DNA of 64,000 bases from an uncultured Sphingomonadaceae bacterium (lineage in GTDB: Bacteria; Pseudomonadota; Alphaproteobacteria; Sphingomonadales; Sphingomonadaceae). Position numbers and translations under genes: made by a program. Shown here piece by piece: positions 8,274 to 16,558 of this stretch. The stretch's first letter is position 1, and each line of letters opens with the position of its first letter. The DNA is taken from NCBI GenBank assembly GCA_947497455.1, contig CANMGU010000002.1:74501-138500 (forward strand). The letters are read 5' to 3'. The notes below the pieces were generated by a model that had not been told where the DNA came from, did not search any database, and worked only from the letters and a program-made list of their open reading frames with translations.

Positions 8274-9026
8274 ATGGCACGTAAAAACAGATCTGTGAAG
8301 AAAACCGGCGGCGGTTTGAAATTCTGGGGCCGGCATGCGGTGGAAGCCGCGCTCGCCAACCCGCATCGCTTCGTCAAGAAAATATCAGGAACGCGAGAGG
8401 CCCTCGCCTCACTTGACCTTCCGCAGGATCTTGCGGTCGTATATAGCGACGTGGCCGATCTGGGCCGCGCCATACCGCGCGACGCACCACATCAGGGGAT
8501 GGTGCTTGATGTGGATCCTCTGCCTGAAATCTGGCTTGGCGATATGCTCGACAAAGCAACCGAAAAAGGGCGGCCGATATTGGTTTTGGACCAAGTGACC
8601 GATCCTCATAACGTCGGTGCAATTTTGCGCTCGGCCGCTGCCTTTAATGCCGCAGCCATAGTGACCCAGGATCGCCATGCGCCGCCCGAATCCGGGACAC
8701 TGGCAAAATCAGCTTCGGGTGCTCTGGAGATTGTTCCTTGGGTACGGGTGGTCAATCTGGCCCGTGCGCTCGATGAAATTGCCGAGGCGGGATATTGGCG
8801 CATTGGTATGGACGGTGAAGCGAAAGAAACGCTGGGTGACATCATGGGGCAAAGCAAATTGGCGCTCGTAATGGGTGCAGAAGGGGAAGGTCTGCGTCAG
8901 AATGTTGCTGCCCATTGTGACGCCCTCGCGCGGTTGCCGATGGCTCCGCAGATGGAAAGCCTAAACGTATCCAACGCCGCAGCCATAGCTCTTTACGCAG
9001 AATATACACGAGACCGGGAGAATTAA
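8274..9026 (+). CDS. rlmB: SPOUT-family 23S rRNA (guanosine-2'-O)-methyltransferase RlmB/TrmH type
   Basis: SAM-dependent 2'-O-ribose methyltransferase of 250 residues. A basic N-terminus (MARKNRSVKK) leads into the substrate-binding domain (FWGRHAVEAAL). The SPOUT knot has its usual motifs: DPHNVGAILRSA with the catalytic Asn-Arg pair, VMGAEGEGL, and SLNVSNAAAIALY. The start at 8274 is supported by AAGGAG seven bases upstream; an in-frame ATG at 8160 would add an unrelated leader. It lies head to head with tRNA-Tyr. The stop is directly abutted by the start of the next lipoprotein gene, so the two are co-transcribed. RlmB, which modifies 23S rRNA, is more likely than the tRNA enzyme TrmH because of the N-terminal domain, but this cannot be fully settled. 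Confidence 0.9.
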   Translation: MARKNRSVKKTGGGLKFWGRHAVEAALANPHRFVKKISGTREALASLDLPQDLAVVYSDVADLGRAIPRDAPHQGMVLDVDPLPEIWLGDMLDKATEKGRPILVLDQVTDPHNVGAILRSAAAFNAAAIVTQDRHAPPESGTLAKSASGALEIVPWVRVVNLARALDEIAEAGYWRIGMDGEAKETLGDIMGQSKLALVMGAEGEGLRQNVAAHCDALARLPMAPQMESLNVSNAAAIALYAEYTRDREN

Positions 9027-9959
9027 ATGAAACAGATGTTTAAATTTGTTGCAGCGCTGTCTGCACCCTTGTTGCTATCGGGCTGCTTCCTATTGCCTGG
9101 AAAATTCGATGCGAACCTCAAGATCCTTGACGGTGATCGTTATGAATTCAGCTATACAGGGCAAATTCAGATGACGATGCCAGACGACGGCAAGTTGAAA
9201 AAACCAAATAACGAGCCGTTTGATCCGGCGAAGCTGATCTGCCGGGACCGTGTTTACAAGAGCAATGGTGAGGTCAATCCTGTCAGACCTGTCTATGGGG
9301 ATGACTATGACGCCTATGGAAAAGATGCCAATCCTGATGTTGATATCAGCATTCGCACCTATGACGTGGTTGATCGTGACTGCACTGAAGAAGAAGTCAC
9401 AAAAAGAAAAGACCAATATGTCCGCAGCCAAGAGCGCAGAAAAAAGCGTTATGAAGAAGAAAAAGCCATGGCAGGTGCATTTTTCGGGGGCCCTATTCCT
9501 GGCGATGATGAAAGCATGATCGCCTTTGCGAAAACAATGAGCAAATATCGCGGCTGGAAGAAAATCGAGCATGCGGGCGGGAATATTTTCGATGTTGAGT
9601 ATAGCGAAACCGGTACTATCGGAAATTACTTCAGCTTTCCGGTGCTTCCAGATGCACAGATGCAATATCCGTTCTTCCAGCTAATCCAGCGCAGCGATGG
9701 TGCAGTGGAACTGCTATCGCCTAGCATTGCAGGACAGGGCAGCTTCTTTAACATGATGATGATGAAAGAAAGTGGCGGTAAAGCACCAAAAATTTCTGAA
9801 ATTGACGGTATTCTGACGATCGAAACCAATGGCACGGTCGCGACCAACAACAGCGTTGACGGTTTTGTTGAGAAGAACGGTCTGAAAGTGATGACCTGGA
9901 AAATCGGCAAGAATGCTGCAGATACGGCAGAGGGGCCGCGAGCGCTCATCAGGTTCTGA
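9027..9959 (+). CDS. Lipoprotein of unknown function
   Basis: Protein of 310 residues beginning with a lipoprotein signal peptide, lipobox LLSGC with cysteine 20. The mature part has FDANLKILDGDRYEFSYTGQIQ, a very charged segment around residues 125-150 (RRKKRYEEEKAM), and a C-terminal beta-rich region containing MMMM near residue 245. No enzyme motif is recognised. The start codon directly follows the rlmB stop with no gap, so the two are translated from one mRNA although no functional link is obvious. A strong terminator follows. It is probably anchored in the outer or inner membrane facing the periplasm. Confidence 0.85.
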   Translation: MKQMFKFVAALSAPLLLSGCFLLPGKFDANLKILDGDRYEFSYTGQIQMTMPDDGKLKKPNNEPFDPAKLICRDRVYKSNGEVNPVRPVYGDDYDAYGKDANPDVDISIRTYDVVDRDCTEEEVTKRKDQYVRSQERRKKRYEEEKAMAGAFFGGPIPGDDESMIAFAKTMSKYRGWKKIEHAGGNIFDVEYSETGTIGNYFSFPVLPDAQMQYPFFQLIQRSDGAVELLSPSIAGQGSFFNMMMMKESGGKAPKISEIDGILTIETNGTVATNNSVDGFVEKNGLKVMTWKIGKNAADTAEGPRALIRF

Positions 9960-9978
9960 CCGCTGTTTGACCGGCATA

Positions 9979-10008
9979 AAAAAGGGGAGCTTTGCGGCTC
10001 CCCTTTTT
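9979..10008. terminator. Bidirectional intrinsic terminator
   Basis: AAAAAGGGGAGC (9979-9990) pairs with GCTCCCCTTTTT (9997-10008) around a 6-base loop, with A and T tracts on either side. It separates the plus-strand lipoprotein gene from the converging ferredoxin gene. Confidence 0.92.
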
Positions 10009-10027
10009 GTATAATATTTCGTCCGAC

Positions 10028-10345
10028 TTAATCTTCTTCGGCGATTTTCACTTTCAGACCATCGAGATCGTCATTCAGCTCGATCTGACAGCTCAAGCGG
10101 GAAAACTCATCCCTGTGGTCGCTGCTTTCCAAAAGATCATCTTCGTCTTCGCTCATCGCAGGCAGCTTGTCTTTCCAATCCGCATCAACATGGACATGGC
10201 AGGTTGCGCATGAACAGCATCCACCGCAAAGCGCCAGCAGTTCATCAAATCCGTTGTCGCGGATCGCTTCCATGACGTTCATACCGCTATCGACGGTAAC
10301 CGCTTTTTCTTCTCCGGTACGACCGGTGACGTGGATGGTTGGCAT
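10028..10345 (-). CDS. [2Fe-2S] ferredoxin, adrenodoxin/ISC type
   Basis: Electron carrier of 105 residues. Cluster ligands are C40, C46, C49 and C86, the C-x5-C-x2-C...C pattern of vertebrate-type ferredoxins. Two further cysteines, C43 and C44, lie inside the loop. The acidic interaction helix (SEDEDDLLE) is present. Partners may be a P450, a Rieske oxygenase or Fe-S assembly proteins. It stands alone, without isc genes, so it is not clearly the ISC ferredoxin. It is a paralogue of the ferredoxin at 55866-56186, with identical length to the last ligand and identical ligand spacing. Confidence 0.93.
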   Translation of the reverse strand: MPTIHVTGRTGEEKAVTVDSGMNVMEAIRDNGFDELLALCGGCCSCATCHVHVDADWKDKLPAMSEDEDDLLESSDHRDEFSRLSCQIELNDDLDGLKVKIAEED

Positions 10346-10448
10346 ATAAATCCCTTAAGCTGTTTTCATTCAAAATCCGGCACGCTATGTCCGCTCGATT
10401 AAAAAGAATCAAGAGGCCTCAAGGCCAGTAACCTAAGGCGAAGCCGCA

Positions 10449-11066
10449 ATGGGCCTATCAAAAGAGACGATAAAGACCAGCCTCGATGCGATCAGCAAAG
10501 TCGAACCGTCATTAAGCACGGCTATCAAGGCGGCCGGTTACCCCGAACCACGGATCAATCCCAAGGGTTATCAAACCTTGCTCCGCACGATTGTCGGCCA
10601 GCAGGTCAGTGTGGCGTCTGCAGCTTCGGTTTGGAACAAGCTGGAGGCGCGCTTGGGCGCTGGTTGCCCGGCCGAAGCGCTGATCGCAACCGACTTTGAC
10701 GAATTGCGAGCTTGCGGCCTTTCGCGTCAGAAACAAGGCTATGCCCGCAGTCTGGCAGAGCTGATTTTGTCCGGCGGATTGGACCTCGATAACTTACCGG
10801 ATGACGATGAGGAAGCCATTGCCCGACTCACTCAGGTAAAGGGTATTGGCCGCTGGTCGGCGGAAATCTATCTGCTCTTTGCCTTGGGCCGCCCTGATAT
10901 CTGGCCCGCCGGTGATCTGGCGATCCAGGCCGGCGTTGGTGACATATTTGGCCATGACACGCGGCCTTCGGAACAGGACTTGCGGGAGATTGCTCTACCC
11001 TGGTCACCACATCGCGGGTCGGTCGCCATTTTCATCTGGCATCACTATAATACGATGGTGATGTAA
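10449..11066 (+). CDS. alkA: DNA-3-methyladenine glycosylase II, AlkA/HhH-GPD family
   Basis: Base-excision repair glycosylase that removes alkylated purines, 205 residues, the compact form without the N-terminal TATA-box-like domain of E. coli AlkA. The helix-hairpin-helix is LTQVKGIGRWSAE (128-140). The catalytic aspartate is D156 in WPAGDLAIQ. The upstream region TIVGQQVSV is typical of the family. No Fe-S cysteines are present, which distinguishes it from Nth and MutY. It is encoded as a single gene with no ada or other repair partner nearby; a second, unrelated glycosylase (AlkZ type) lies at 30507-31673. Confidence 0.93.
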   Translation: MGLSKETIKTSLDAISKVEPSLSTAIKAAGYPEPRINPKGYQTLLRTIVGQQVSVASAASVWNKLEARLGAGCPAEALIATDFDELRACGLSRQKQGYARSLAELILSGGLDLDNLPDDDEEAIARLTQVKGIGRWSAEIYLLFALGRPDIWPAGDLAIQAGVGDIFGHDTRPSEQDLREIALPWSPHRGSVAIFIWHHYNTMVM

Positions 11067-11085
11067 GCTTTCGCGGGACCGGTAG

Positions 11086-11613
11086 CTATTTCTTCAGCAT
11101 GGGATTCAGCGCCATCACTTCTTCCATGAAGGATCGCGGTTTTTTCCAGAATTTGGTCTTCGCATTGAACTGGTAGCCCAATATCGCAATTGCCTCGCTG
11201 GCAAAATGAACACAATTGCGCTTGTTGAGGCTATAGCTTTTCTGAGGTTTGTTGCGCCATTTTGTAACTAACGCCATTAATTCACGATATTTGTTGTCGC
11301 CAATCGTCACCGTGAAATGCGGATTGCTGTTGGTAATATATTTGGGTTTGGGCGTTTCAACCTTGCCCTTGACCGAACCCCATAAAATGCCGGGTGAGAT
11401 ATTGACCGCAGTGAAACCAAAGCTGGTGTCCACAGTCTCACCGCTCTCCAGTTTCCCCTTCATCACAAAAAAGGCGTGCGGAAAATTCTTGCCAAAATCA
11501 TGGGAGTAGAAGGTCACCGCCACTTGCGCATGCGCAGGCATGGCGGCCATGAAGAGAGGAACCAAAACGGCCAGAAGACGCAGCCGGAACATCACAAAAA
11601 CCTGTCTTGTCAC
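11086..11613 (-). CDS. Exported protein of unknown function, cysteine-peptidase-like motif
   Basis: Protein of up to 175 residues with a Sec signal peptide ending in PAHAQ. Mature features are a conserved-looking His in FPHAFFVMKG and the segment NKRNCVHFASEAI near residue 130. A His-before-Cys pattern with NC-x-HF resembles permuted papain-like (NlpC/P60, LRAT-like) folds, but I cannot prove that. The start codon is a GTG overlapping the stop of the ABC permease/binding-protein gene as GTGA; an in-frame ATG seven codons later (11592) is an alternative start at the signal peptide. It is the third gene of the transporter operon, so a role in the envelope linked to the importer or to osmotic stress is possible. 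Confidence 0.75.
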   Translation of the reverse strand: MTRQVFVMFRLRLLAVLVPLFMAAMPAHAQVAVTFYSHDFGKNFPHAFFVMKGKLESGETVDTSFGFTAVNISPGILWGSVKGKVETPKPKYITNSNPHFTVTIGDNKYRELMALVTKWRNKPQKSYSLNKRNCVHFASEAIAILGYQFNAKTKFWKKPRSFMEEVMALNPMLKK

Positions 11614-13160
11614 TTATTGATCTTTCTGTTTCTGATCTGCTCATCAAGCCAGCGCGCCGCCTGTCTGGGCGATTGCTTGGCCGCTTCGCGGTCGACTTTA
11701 TAATTGGCCTCTCGCATATTTTCCACTGTAATTGCACCAACCAGAGGTTTGATTGCATTCAAAAAATTATCATCACCACCGCGTCCGGGAGCAACCAATA
11801 TCATCGCTTCATACGACGGCACCGCCCCCCTTCCATCTTCCAGAACAACAAAGCCATTGGCGGCGATCCGTCCGTCGGAGGAAAAGGCCGAAATAACATC
11901 CACATCCCCGCTCGATAAAGCGGGATACATGAAGGTTGGATTAAACGATCGGGATTCCTTAAATCGGATCGGATATGCGGCCTGAACCATATCCCATTCC
12001 GGCCGTTCCAGAAATTCAAGGTCGGTGCCAAAAGTGAATTCAGGCGAAACACGCGCCAAGTCATCGAGCGTTCTGAGCCGCTTGCTTTCAGCGTCTTCCG
12101 GGCGAACGGCAAAAGCGTAGGTATTTTCAAATCCCAACGCTCCAAACATGGTCACACCATGATCCGATAGGCTCCACTTGGCTATCTCTTGCACCATATC
12201 TTCAGCGGAAACCGTATCGGTGCGCTTCATCTGATTGGTCCAAATCGTACCGGAATAGTCTACATAAATATCGATATCGTCTGACGCTACCGCCTGGAAC
12301 ACGACCGCCGAGCCAAGGCCATCCTGATAACGAACCTCATAGCCCGCCTCGACCAGCCGCGAACCGATCAGACGCGCCAAGATAAATTGCTCCGAGAAAC
12401 CTTTCGCACCAATTACGACGACATCATCGCTCCGATTGAGTGTAGGCAACACTGTGATCACCAGTCCGATGCCAAGTGCGACGGCGGCTCCCCAAGCCAT
12501 CATTTTTTGTCGCTCACGAATGGCACGCTCAATTACGCCCAGAAGCAAATCAACTATGATCGCCAATCCTGCCGATGCCAGACAGCCGGTCAAAACCAAC
12601 GTCCAGTTCTGTGTCTGCAAACCGGCGAAGATCAAATCACCCAAACTGGCTTGTCCCACCGTAGTGGATAGCGTTGCCGCCCCGATGGTCCAAACAGCGG
12701 CTGTTCGGATGCCCGCCATGATCGTTGGCGCGGCCAAAGGGGCTTCAACCAGACGTAGTTTTTGGACTGTGGTCATGCCCAATCCATCGGCCGCTTGTTT
12801 CGCCGCCGGTGACACACCGGTTAGTCCGGTGACCGCGTTGCGCAATATCGGTAGCAAGGCATAAAGAGTAAGCGCGAGTAGAGCCGGCAGAAACCCCAAT
12901 GCCGATATTCCACCGCCGAGCAAGGCGGATAGCCCCAGCAGAACTGGATAGAAAAGCGCAAGCAAGGCCAATGCCGGAATAGTCTGGACCAGACTGGCAA
13001 AGCCAAGAATGACCGCTGCCACTTTCGGAGCGCGCGCCGCCCAGATCGCGAGCGGCAGACATAAAGCCATAGCGAGCAGCAACGCCGAGAAACTAAGCTG
13101 TACATGGGCTGCCAGCAATTCAGGCACGCGCGAAAAAGCCTGTTGCCATGCCTCCGTCAC
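11610..13160 (-). CDS. ABC importer permease fused to substrate-binding protein (OpuC/EgtU type)
   Basis: Fusion protein of 516 residues. Residues 1-215 are the inner-membrane permease with several TM helices and an EAA-like loop (AADGLGMTTVQKL...AGIRTA, 123-154). A further TM at 223-240 tethers the domain from 246 to the end, a type II binding protein of the glycine betaine/choline/carnitine family (VVVIGAKGFSEQFILARLI, DIDIYVDYSGT). This architecture is known for OpuC-like osmoprotectant and for EgtU ergothioneine importers. The ligand is therefore likely a quaternary or betaine-like amine, with exact identity open. It follows the ATPase gene with a 4-base ATGA overlap and precedes the exported protein with a GTGA overlap. 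Confidence 0.92.
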   Translation of the reverse strand: MTEAWQQAFSRVPELLAAHVQLSFSALLLAMALCLPLAIWAARAPKVAAVILGFASLVQTIPALALLALFYPVLLGLSALLGGGISALGFLPALLALTLYALLPILRNAVTGLTGVSPAAKQAADGLGMTTVQKLRLVEAPLAAPTIMAGIRTAAVWTIGAATLSTTVGQASLGDLIFAGLQTQNWTLVLTGCLASAGLAIIVDLLLGVIERAIRERQKMMAWGAAVALGIGLVITVLPTLNRSDDVVVIGAKGFSEQFILARLIGSRLVEAGYEVRYQDGLGSAVVFQAVASDDIDIYVDYSGTIWTNQMKRTDTVSAEDMVQEIAKWSLSDHGVTMFGALGFENTYAFAVRPEDAESKRLRTLDDLARVSPEFTFGTDLEFLERPEWDMVQAAYPIRFKESRSFNPTFMYPALSSGDVDVISAFSSDGRIAANGFVVLEDGRGAVPSYEAMILVAPGRGGDDNFLNAIKPLVGAITVENMREANYKVDREAAKQSPRQAARWLDEQIRNRKINK

Positions 13161-13957
13161 GCCTTTTTCACTCCATCTGTTTCACCAAGCGCGATGAGAT
13201 GGGCTGCCTGCGCGCGCGGGATAGCAACCAGAGCTTCGGCTTCGGCGCCGACCCCGCCGGACAAAAGCTCTGCAGGTGTGGCGTCCGCTTTGATCTGACC
13301 GGCCTCCATAACCAATATCCGATCCGCGAGATAGAGCGCCTCAGCCATATCATGGGTGACGATGATCGTCGTAAGGCCGAGCTTTTCGTGAAGCGCTTTA
13401 TACTGGCCCGCAAGACTGTCTCTTGTCACCGGGTCCAGCGCACCAAAGGGTTCATCCATCAACATCAAGCCGGGGCGGGTTGCAAGCGCCCGGGCAACAC
13501 CGACCCGTTGCTGTTGCCCGCCGCTGAGTTGATGCGGCAACCGGCTCGCCATCTCTTGGGGCAGCTCTACGAGATCGAGCAACTCGGCCACGCGTTCACT
13601 CTGCACCTCTTTTTCGCCAGCCAGTTCCAGCCCGATTGCAATATTGCGTGATATCGTCATGTGCGGGAAGAGACCAATATTCTGAAACACATAACCGATC
13701 CGGCGGCGTAATATATGTGGGTCAATCGCTTTGACATTATCATCAGCGATCAAGACCTCTCCCATCGTTGGGTCTATCAGCCGATTGATCATCTTTAGCA
13801 AAGTAGATTTGCCGGATCCGGAGAGACCGACGAGCGCGACAAAGCTGCCCGCTACAATCTCCAGCGAAATATCGTCGACTGCCGTAACAGTCCCATAGGT
13901 GCGCCTGACATTTTGCAGGCTGATCGCTGGACCAGAGGCAGAAGGGGTTGAAATCAT
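13157..13957 (-). CDS. ABC importer ATPase (OpuCA/ProV-like)
   Basis: ATP-binding subunit of 266 residues energising the fused permease/binding protein encoded next. The Walker A motif is GLSGSGKST (44-52), the Q-loop is in YVFQNIGLFPH, the signature is LSGGQQQR, Walker B is LMLMDEP, and the H-loop is IVTHD. The C-terminal CBS tandem found in many OpuCA/ProV proteins is absent or very reduced, so the usual ionic-strength sensing module is missing. It is the first gene of a three-gene operon divergent from an SDR gene. Confidence 0.94.
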   Translation of the reverse strand: MISTPSASGPAISLQNVRRTYGTVTAVDDISLEIVAGSFVALVGLSGSGKSTLLKMINRLIDPTMGEVLIADDNVKAIDPHILRRRIGYVFQNIGLFPHMTISRNIAIGLELAGEKEVQSERVAELLDLVELPQEMASRLPHQLSGGQQQRVGVARALATRPGLMLMDEPFGALDPVTRDSLAGQYKALHEKLGLTTIIVTHDMAEALYLADRILVMEAGQIKADATPAELLSGGVGAEAEALVAIPRAQAAHLIALGETDGVKKA

Positions 13958-14077
13958 TATGGCTACTATTGGCCAGCTTTATCTCATATGTCCAATCGCT
14001 CTTGACCTGATGGGGAAAAACCGCTGGAACAAACATCAATGTCAATAAGACAATGATGAGAGGGCAAGGATAAGAAA

Positions 14078-14911
14078 ATGGCATATCAGAGCGGACAGAA
14101 ATCAATTTTCATCACTGGTGGTGCATCGGGACTGGGCCGTGAAGTCGCCCGTTACTTTGCCGGCAAGGGCTGGTTTGTTGGTATAGCCGATATCAACGAC
14201 ACCGGGATGGCTGAAACCGCTGCACTGCTGCCCGAGGGACAAAGCTCTGTTCACAAGCTTGACGTCACTGACCGCGCAAACTGGACATCCGCAGTGGCAG
14301 ATTTTGGTGAAATTACCGGCGGCACAATGAACGTTTTGTTCAACAATGCAGGCATTGGAGAAGGTGGCCCGATTGAGGAGATGACCGACGAGGACATCGA
14401 CCTGATGATCGCGATCAATTTCACTGGCTGCATCAGCGGAACGCGGGCTTGTTTCGAGATGCTCAAGAACACGGCAGACAGCTGTGTGCTCTATACCGCG
14501 TCAGCGGCCGGTATATACGGCGTGGCGGATCTTAGCGTTTATAGCGCGACGAAATTTGCGGTGCGCGGCCTGGCCGAGTCGCATGATCTGGAATTCAACA
14601 AATATGGTATCAAGTCTCGCTCGTTAATGCCCGGCTTTGTTGACACGAACATTATCTCGGACGTGGTCGAAGGCACCAATCAAACCGGCAAGGAGCGGCT
14701 GGAAGAAAGCGGTGTGCTCGTCAGTCCAGTGTCGATTATAGGCCCGGCGGCCTGGGAAGCCGTTCACGGCAAGAAGGTCCATACGCCGGTCAACAAAATG
14801 GCCAAACAATTGGCTTTCGCGGCGCGCTGGATGCCAGGTCGACTACGCAAACAGGCCGTCGAACTCGCTGATCTTGGCAATGTTCTCGCCGGTGCCGAAG
14901 CCAAAGACTAG
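14078..14911 (+). CDS. Short-chain dehydrogenase/reductase (SDR)
   Basis: Classical SDR of 277 residues. TGGASGLG (13-20) binds the cofactor, NNAG is at 89-92, and the catalytic residues are S142, Y155 and K159 in VYSATK. ADI after the second strand, with an acidic residue, favours NAD(H). The C-terminal 60 residues are longer and more basic than in FabG, which is typical of sphingomonad SDRs of unknown substrate. AAGGA lies seven bases before the ATG. The gene ends by overlapping the convergent phhB by four bases. Confidence 0.92.
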   Translation: MAYQSGQKSIFITGGASGLGREVARYFAGKGWFVGIADINDTGMAETAALLPEGQSSVHKLDVTDRANWTSAVADFGEITGGTMNVLFNNAGIGEGGPIEEMTDEDIDLMIAINFTGCISGTRACFEMLKNTADSCVLYTASAAGIYGVADLSVYSATKFAVRGLAESHDLEFNKYGIKSRSLMPGFVDTNIISDVVEGTNQTGKERLEESGVLVSPVSIIGPAAWEAVHGKKVHTPVNKMAKQLAFAARWMPGRLRKQAVELADLGNVLAGAEAKD

Positions 14912-15216
14912 AGTATCGCCTCTATGGTTCTGGCCAGATCAATGTCACGCTGTGACAGCCCGCCATTCTCGCCATTTTCTCTTTTGGCATCATGGGTGGT
15001 GAGCGTAATATCGACATTGTTATAGACATTAAACCATTCGGGATGGTGATCCATTTTCTCGGCGTGAATCGCGACGCGGGTCATGAATGCATAAGCTTCA
15101 GTGAAATCGGCAAATTTAAACTTGCGGCTAATCGCATCACGTATGCCGTCATATTCCCAGTCAGGCAGGGCCGCGAGAGCCGCCTGCCGCTCAGCATCAT
15201 TCAGTTGAGCAACCAT
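14908..15216 (-). CDS. phhB: Pterin-4a-carbinolamine dehydratase
   Basis: Small enzyme of 102 residues that dehydrates 4a-hydroxytetrahydropterin and so recycles the cofactor of aromatic amino acid hydroxylases. The active-site signature is intact: [25 protein letters not shown] sequence around residues 54-74, with the paired histidines and the following tryptophan. No phenylalanine hydroxylase gene is adjacent, so either it lies elsewhere or the protein acts in molybdopterin- or pterin-related metabolism. The 3' end overlaps the converging SDR gene. Confidence 0.95.
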   Translation of the reverse strand: MVAQLNDAERQAALAALPDWEYDGIRDAISRKFKFADFTEAYAFMTRVAIHAEKMDHHPEWFNVYNNVDITLTTHDAKRENGENGGLSQRDIDLARTIEAIL

Positions 15217-15294
15217 ATTTCGATACTCCTTGCTTGGCTTTACCGCCGTTTCATGGCTTAAGTCTTCCCCATGAACCGAGGGGCGTCAACCAAA

Positions 15295-15909
15295 ATGCGG
15301 GAAGAAGGAAGTGAAAATCTGCGCGCCGAAGCCCTTGCGTGCGTACGCGGCGATAATTTGTTGTTCCGTGATTTGAATTTTGCTTTGACGCCAGGACAAG
15401 CGGGGCTGGTCACCGGCCCCAATGGCGTCGGCAAGTCTAGCCTGTTGCGATTAATTGCCGGATTGCTCCAGCCGTTTTCCGGCACGATCCATGTTCCGAC
15501 ATCAATTGCATTATGTGATGACCGCATGGCTCTCGATGAAAATTTGCCGTTGCGAGACGCTCTCCGTTTTTGGGCTAGAATCGATGGCCGAACACAAAAA
15601 GATATCGCGGATGCCATGGATGCAGCTGGCATGAGCCATCTCGCCGAAGTGCCCGTCCGCTTTTTCTCAACCGGCCAGCGGCAGCGTGCACGGCTGGTCC
15701 GCACCTTTCTCACCGGGTCCAATCTATGGCTGCTCGATGAACCCGCCAATGGCCTCGATATGACATCGGTGGAATTATTGGGCCGCACTTTACAAGCCCA
15801 TCTTGACGGCGGCGGCATAATATTAGCCGCAAGCCATATCGCCCTGCCGATTGCCTTTGACGTATCGCTCAAACTGGATGTGCTGGAAGAGATGGAGACG
15901 CCGCTGTGA
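15295..15909 (+). CDS. ccmA: Heme exporter ATP-binding protein CcmA
   Basis: ATPase subunit of the CcmABCD complex of system I cytochrome c maturation. It drives release of holo-CcmE, with CcmB as membrane partner. Walker A is GPNGVGKSS, the degenerate signature is FSTGQRQRARL, and Walker B is LWLLDEPANGLD. I chose the ATG at 15295, giving 204 residues, because GAGGGG lies nine bases upstream; the ATG at 15271 has no ribosome-binding site. The stop overlaps the GTG of ccmB as GTGA. ccmC, ccmD and the rest are not in this window. Confidence 0.93.
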   Translation: MREEGSENLRAEALACVRGDNLLFRDLNFALTPGQAGLVTGPNGVGKSSLLRLIAGLLQPFSGTIHVPTSIALCDDRMALDENLPLRDALRFWARIDGRTQKDIADAMDAAGMSHLAEVPVRFFSTGQRQRARLVRTFLTGSNLWLLDEPANGLDMTSVELLGRTLQAHLDGGGIILAASHIALPIAFDVSLKLDVLEEMETPL

Positions 15910-16556
15910 TTGGCGTACTTAAAGCAATGATCTGGCGGGATGTCCGGCAAAGCTATGCCAGCGGCGGGACCTGGCTACCTGTGATTTTCTATCTCTCGGC
16001 AGCGACTCTGTTTCCTTTTGCGGTTGGCCCGGATCGTGATTTGTTACTCCAAACTGGCGGCGGCATATTGTGGATCGCGGCGTTGCTGGCAACCCTGTTG
16101 CCGCTCGACCGATTGGTGCAGCCTGACCTGGATAATGGCCTGTTTGATCAGTTGCTGGTGCGCGGCGTCACCGATGAACTCATTGCCTTTGCACGTCTGA
16201 TTTCACACTGGCTCGCCTTTGGCCCACCGCTTCTTTTTGCGGCTCTTCTGGCTAGCGGTCTGATGGGTCTGGAAGGACCGCAGCTGATCATTCTGCTGGC
16301 TAGCCTTGCCATTGCCACGCCGGCACTTGCTGGCCTTGCAGTGATGATCGCGGCGTTGACCGCTGGCCTGAAAGGCGCAGGTGCTTTGGGCGGATTACTG
16401 CTAGTGCCCCTTGCGATTCCGTTGCTGATCTTTGGAGCCGGCAGCTTGGCCGATCAAAGCGGCAGTGCGCTATTATTTCTGAGCGCGGTTTCGCTGCTGC
16501 TTGTTGCGATCACGCCTTTTGCGGCTGGAGCCGCGTTAAGGGCCGTTCGGGAATAA
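15906..16556 (+). CDS. ccmB: Heme exporter membrane protein CcmB
   Basis: Integral membrane partner of CcmA in cytochrome c biogenesis, 216 residues with six hydrophobic segments. The cytoplasmic N-terminus (MIWRDVRQSY) and the region PLDRLVQPDLDNGLFDQLL after the second helix are characteristic of CcmB. GTG start, translationally coupled to ccmA. The 3' end nearly abuts the convergent CinA-type gene with no terminator visible. The window needs cytochrome c maturation at least for the quinohemoprotein dehydrogenase at 19050-21209. Confidence 0.94.
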   Translation: MIGVLKAMIWRDVRQSYASGGTWLPVIFYLSAATLFPFAVGPDRDLLLQTGGGILWIAALLATLLPLDRLVQPDLDNGLFDQLLVRGVTDELIAFARLISHWLAFGPPLLFAALLASGLMGLEGPQLIILLASLAIATPALAGLAVMIAALTAGLKGAGALGGLLLVPLAIPLLIFGAGSLADQSGSALLFLSAVSLLLVAITPFAAGAALRAVRE

Positions 16557-16558
16557 GC

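Noticed and set aside
9750..9775. Run of ATG codons giving four Met in a row, suspected frameshift or repeat error
   Set aside because: The frame continues normally on both sides, and this is a short codon repeat inside the lipoprotein gene.
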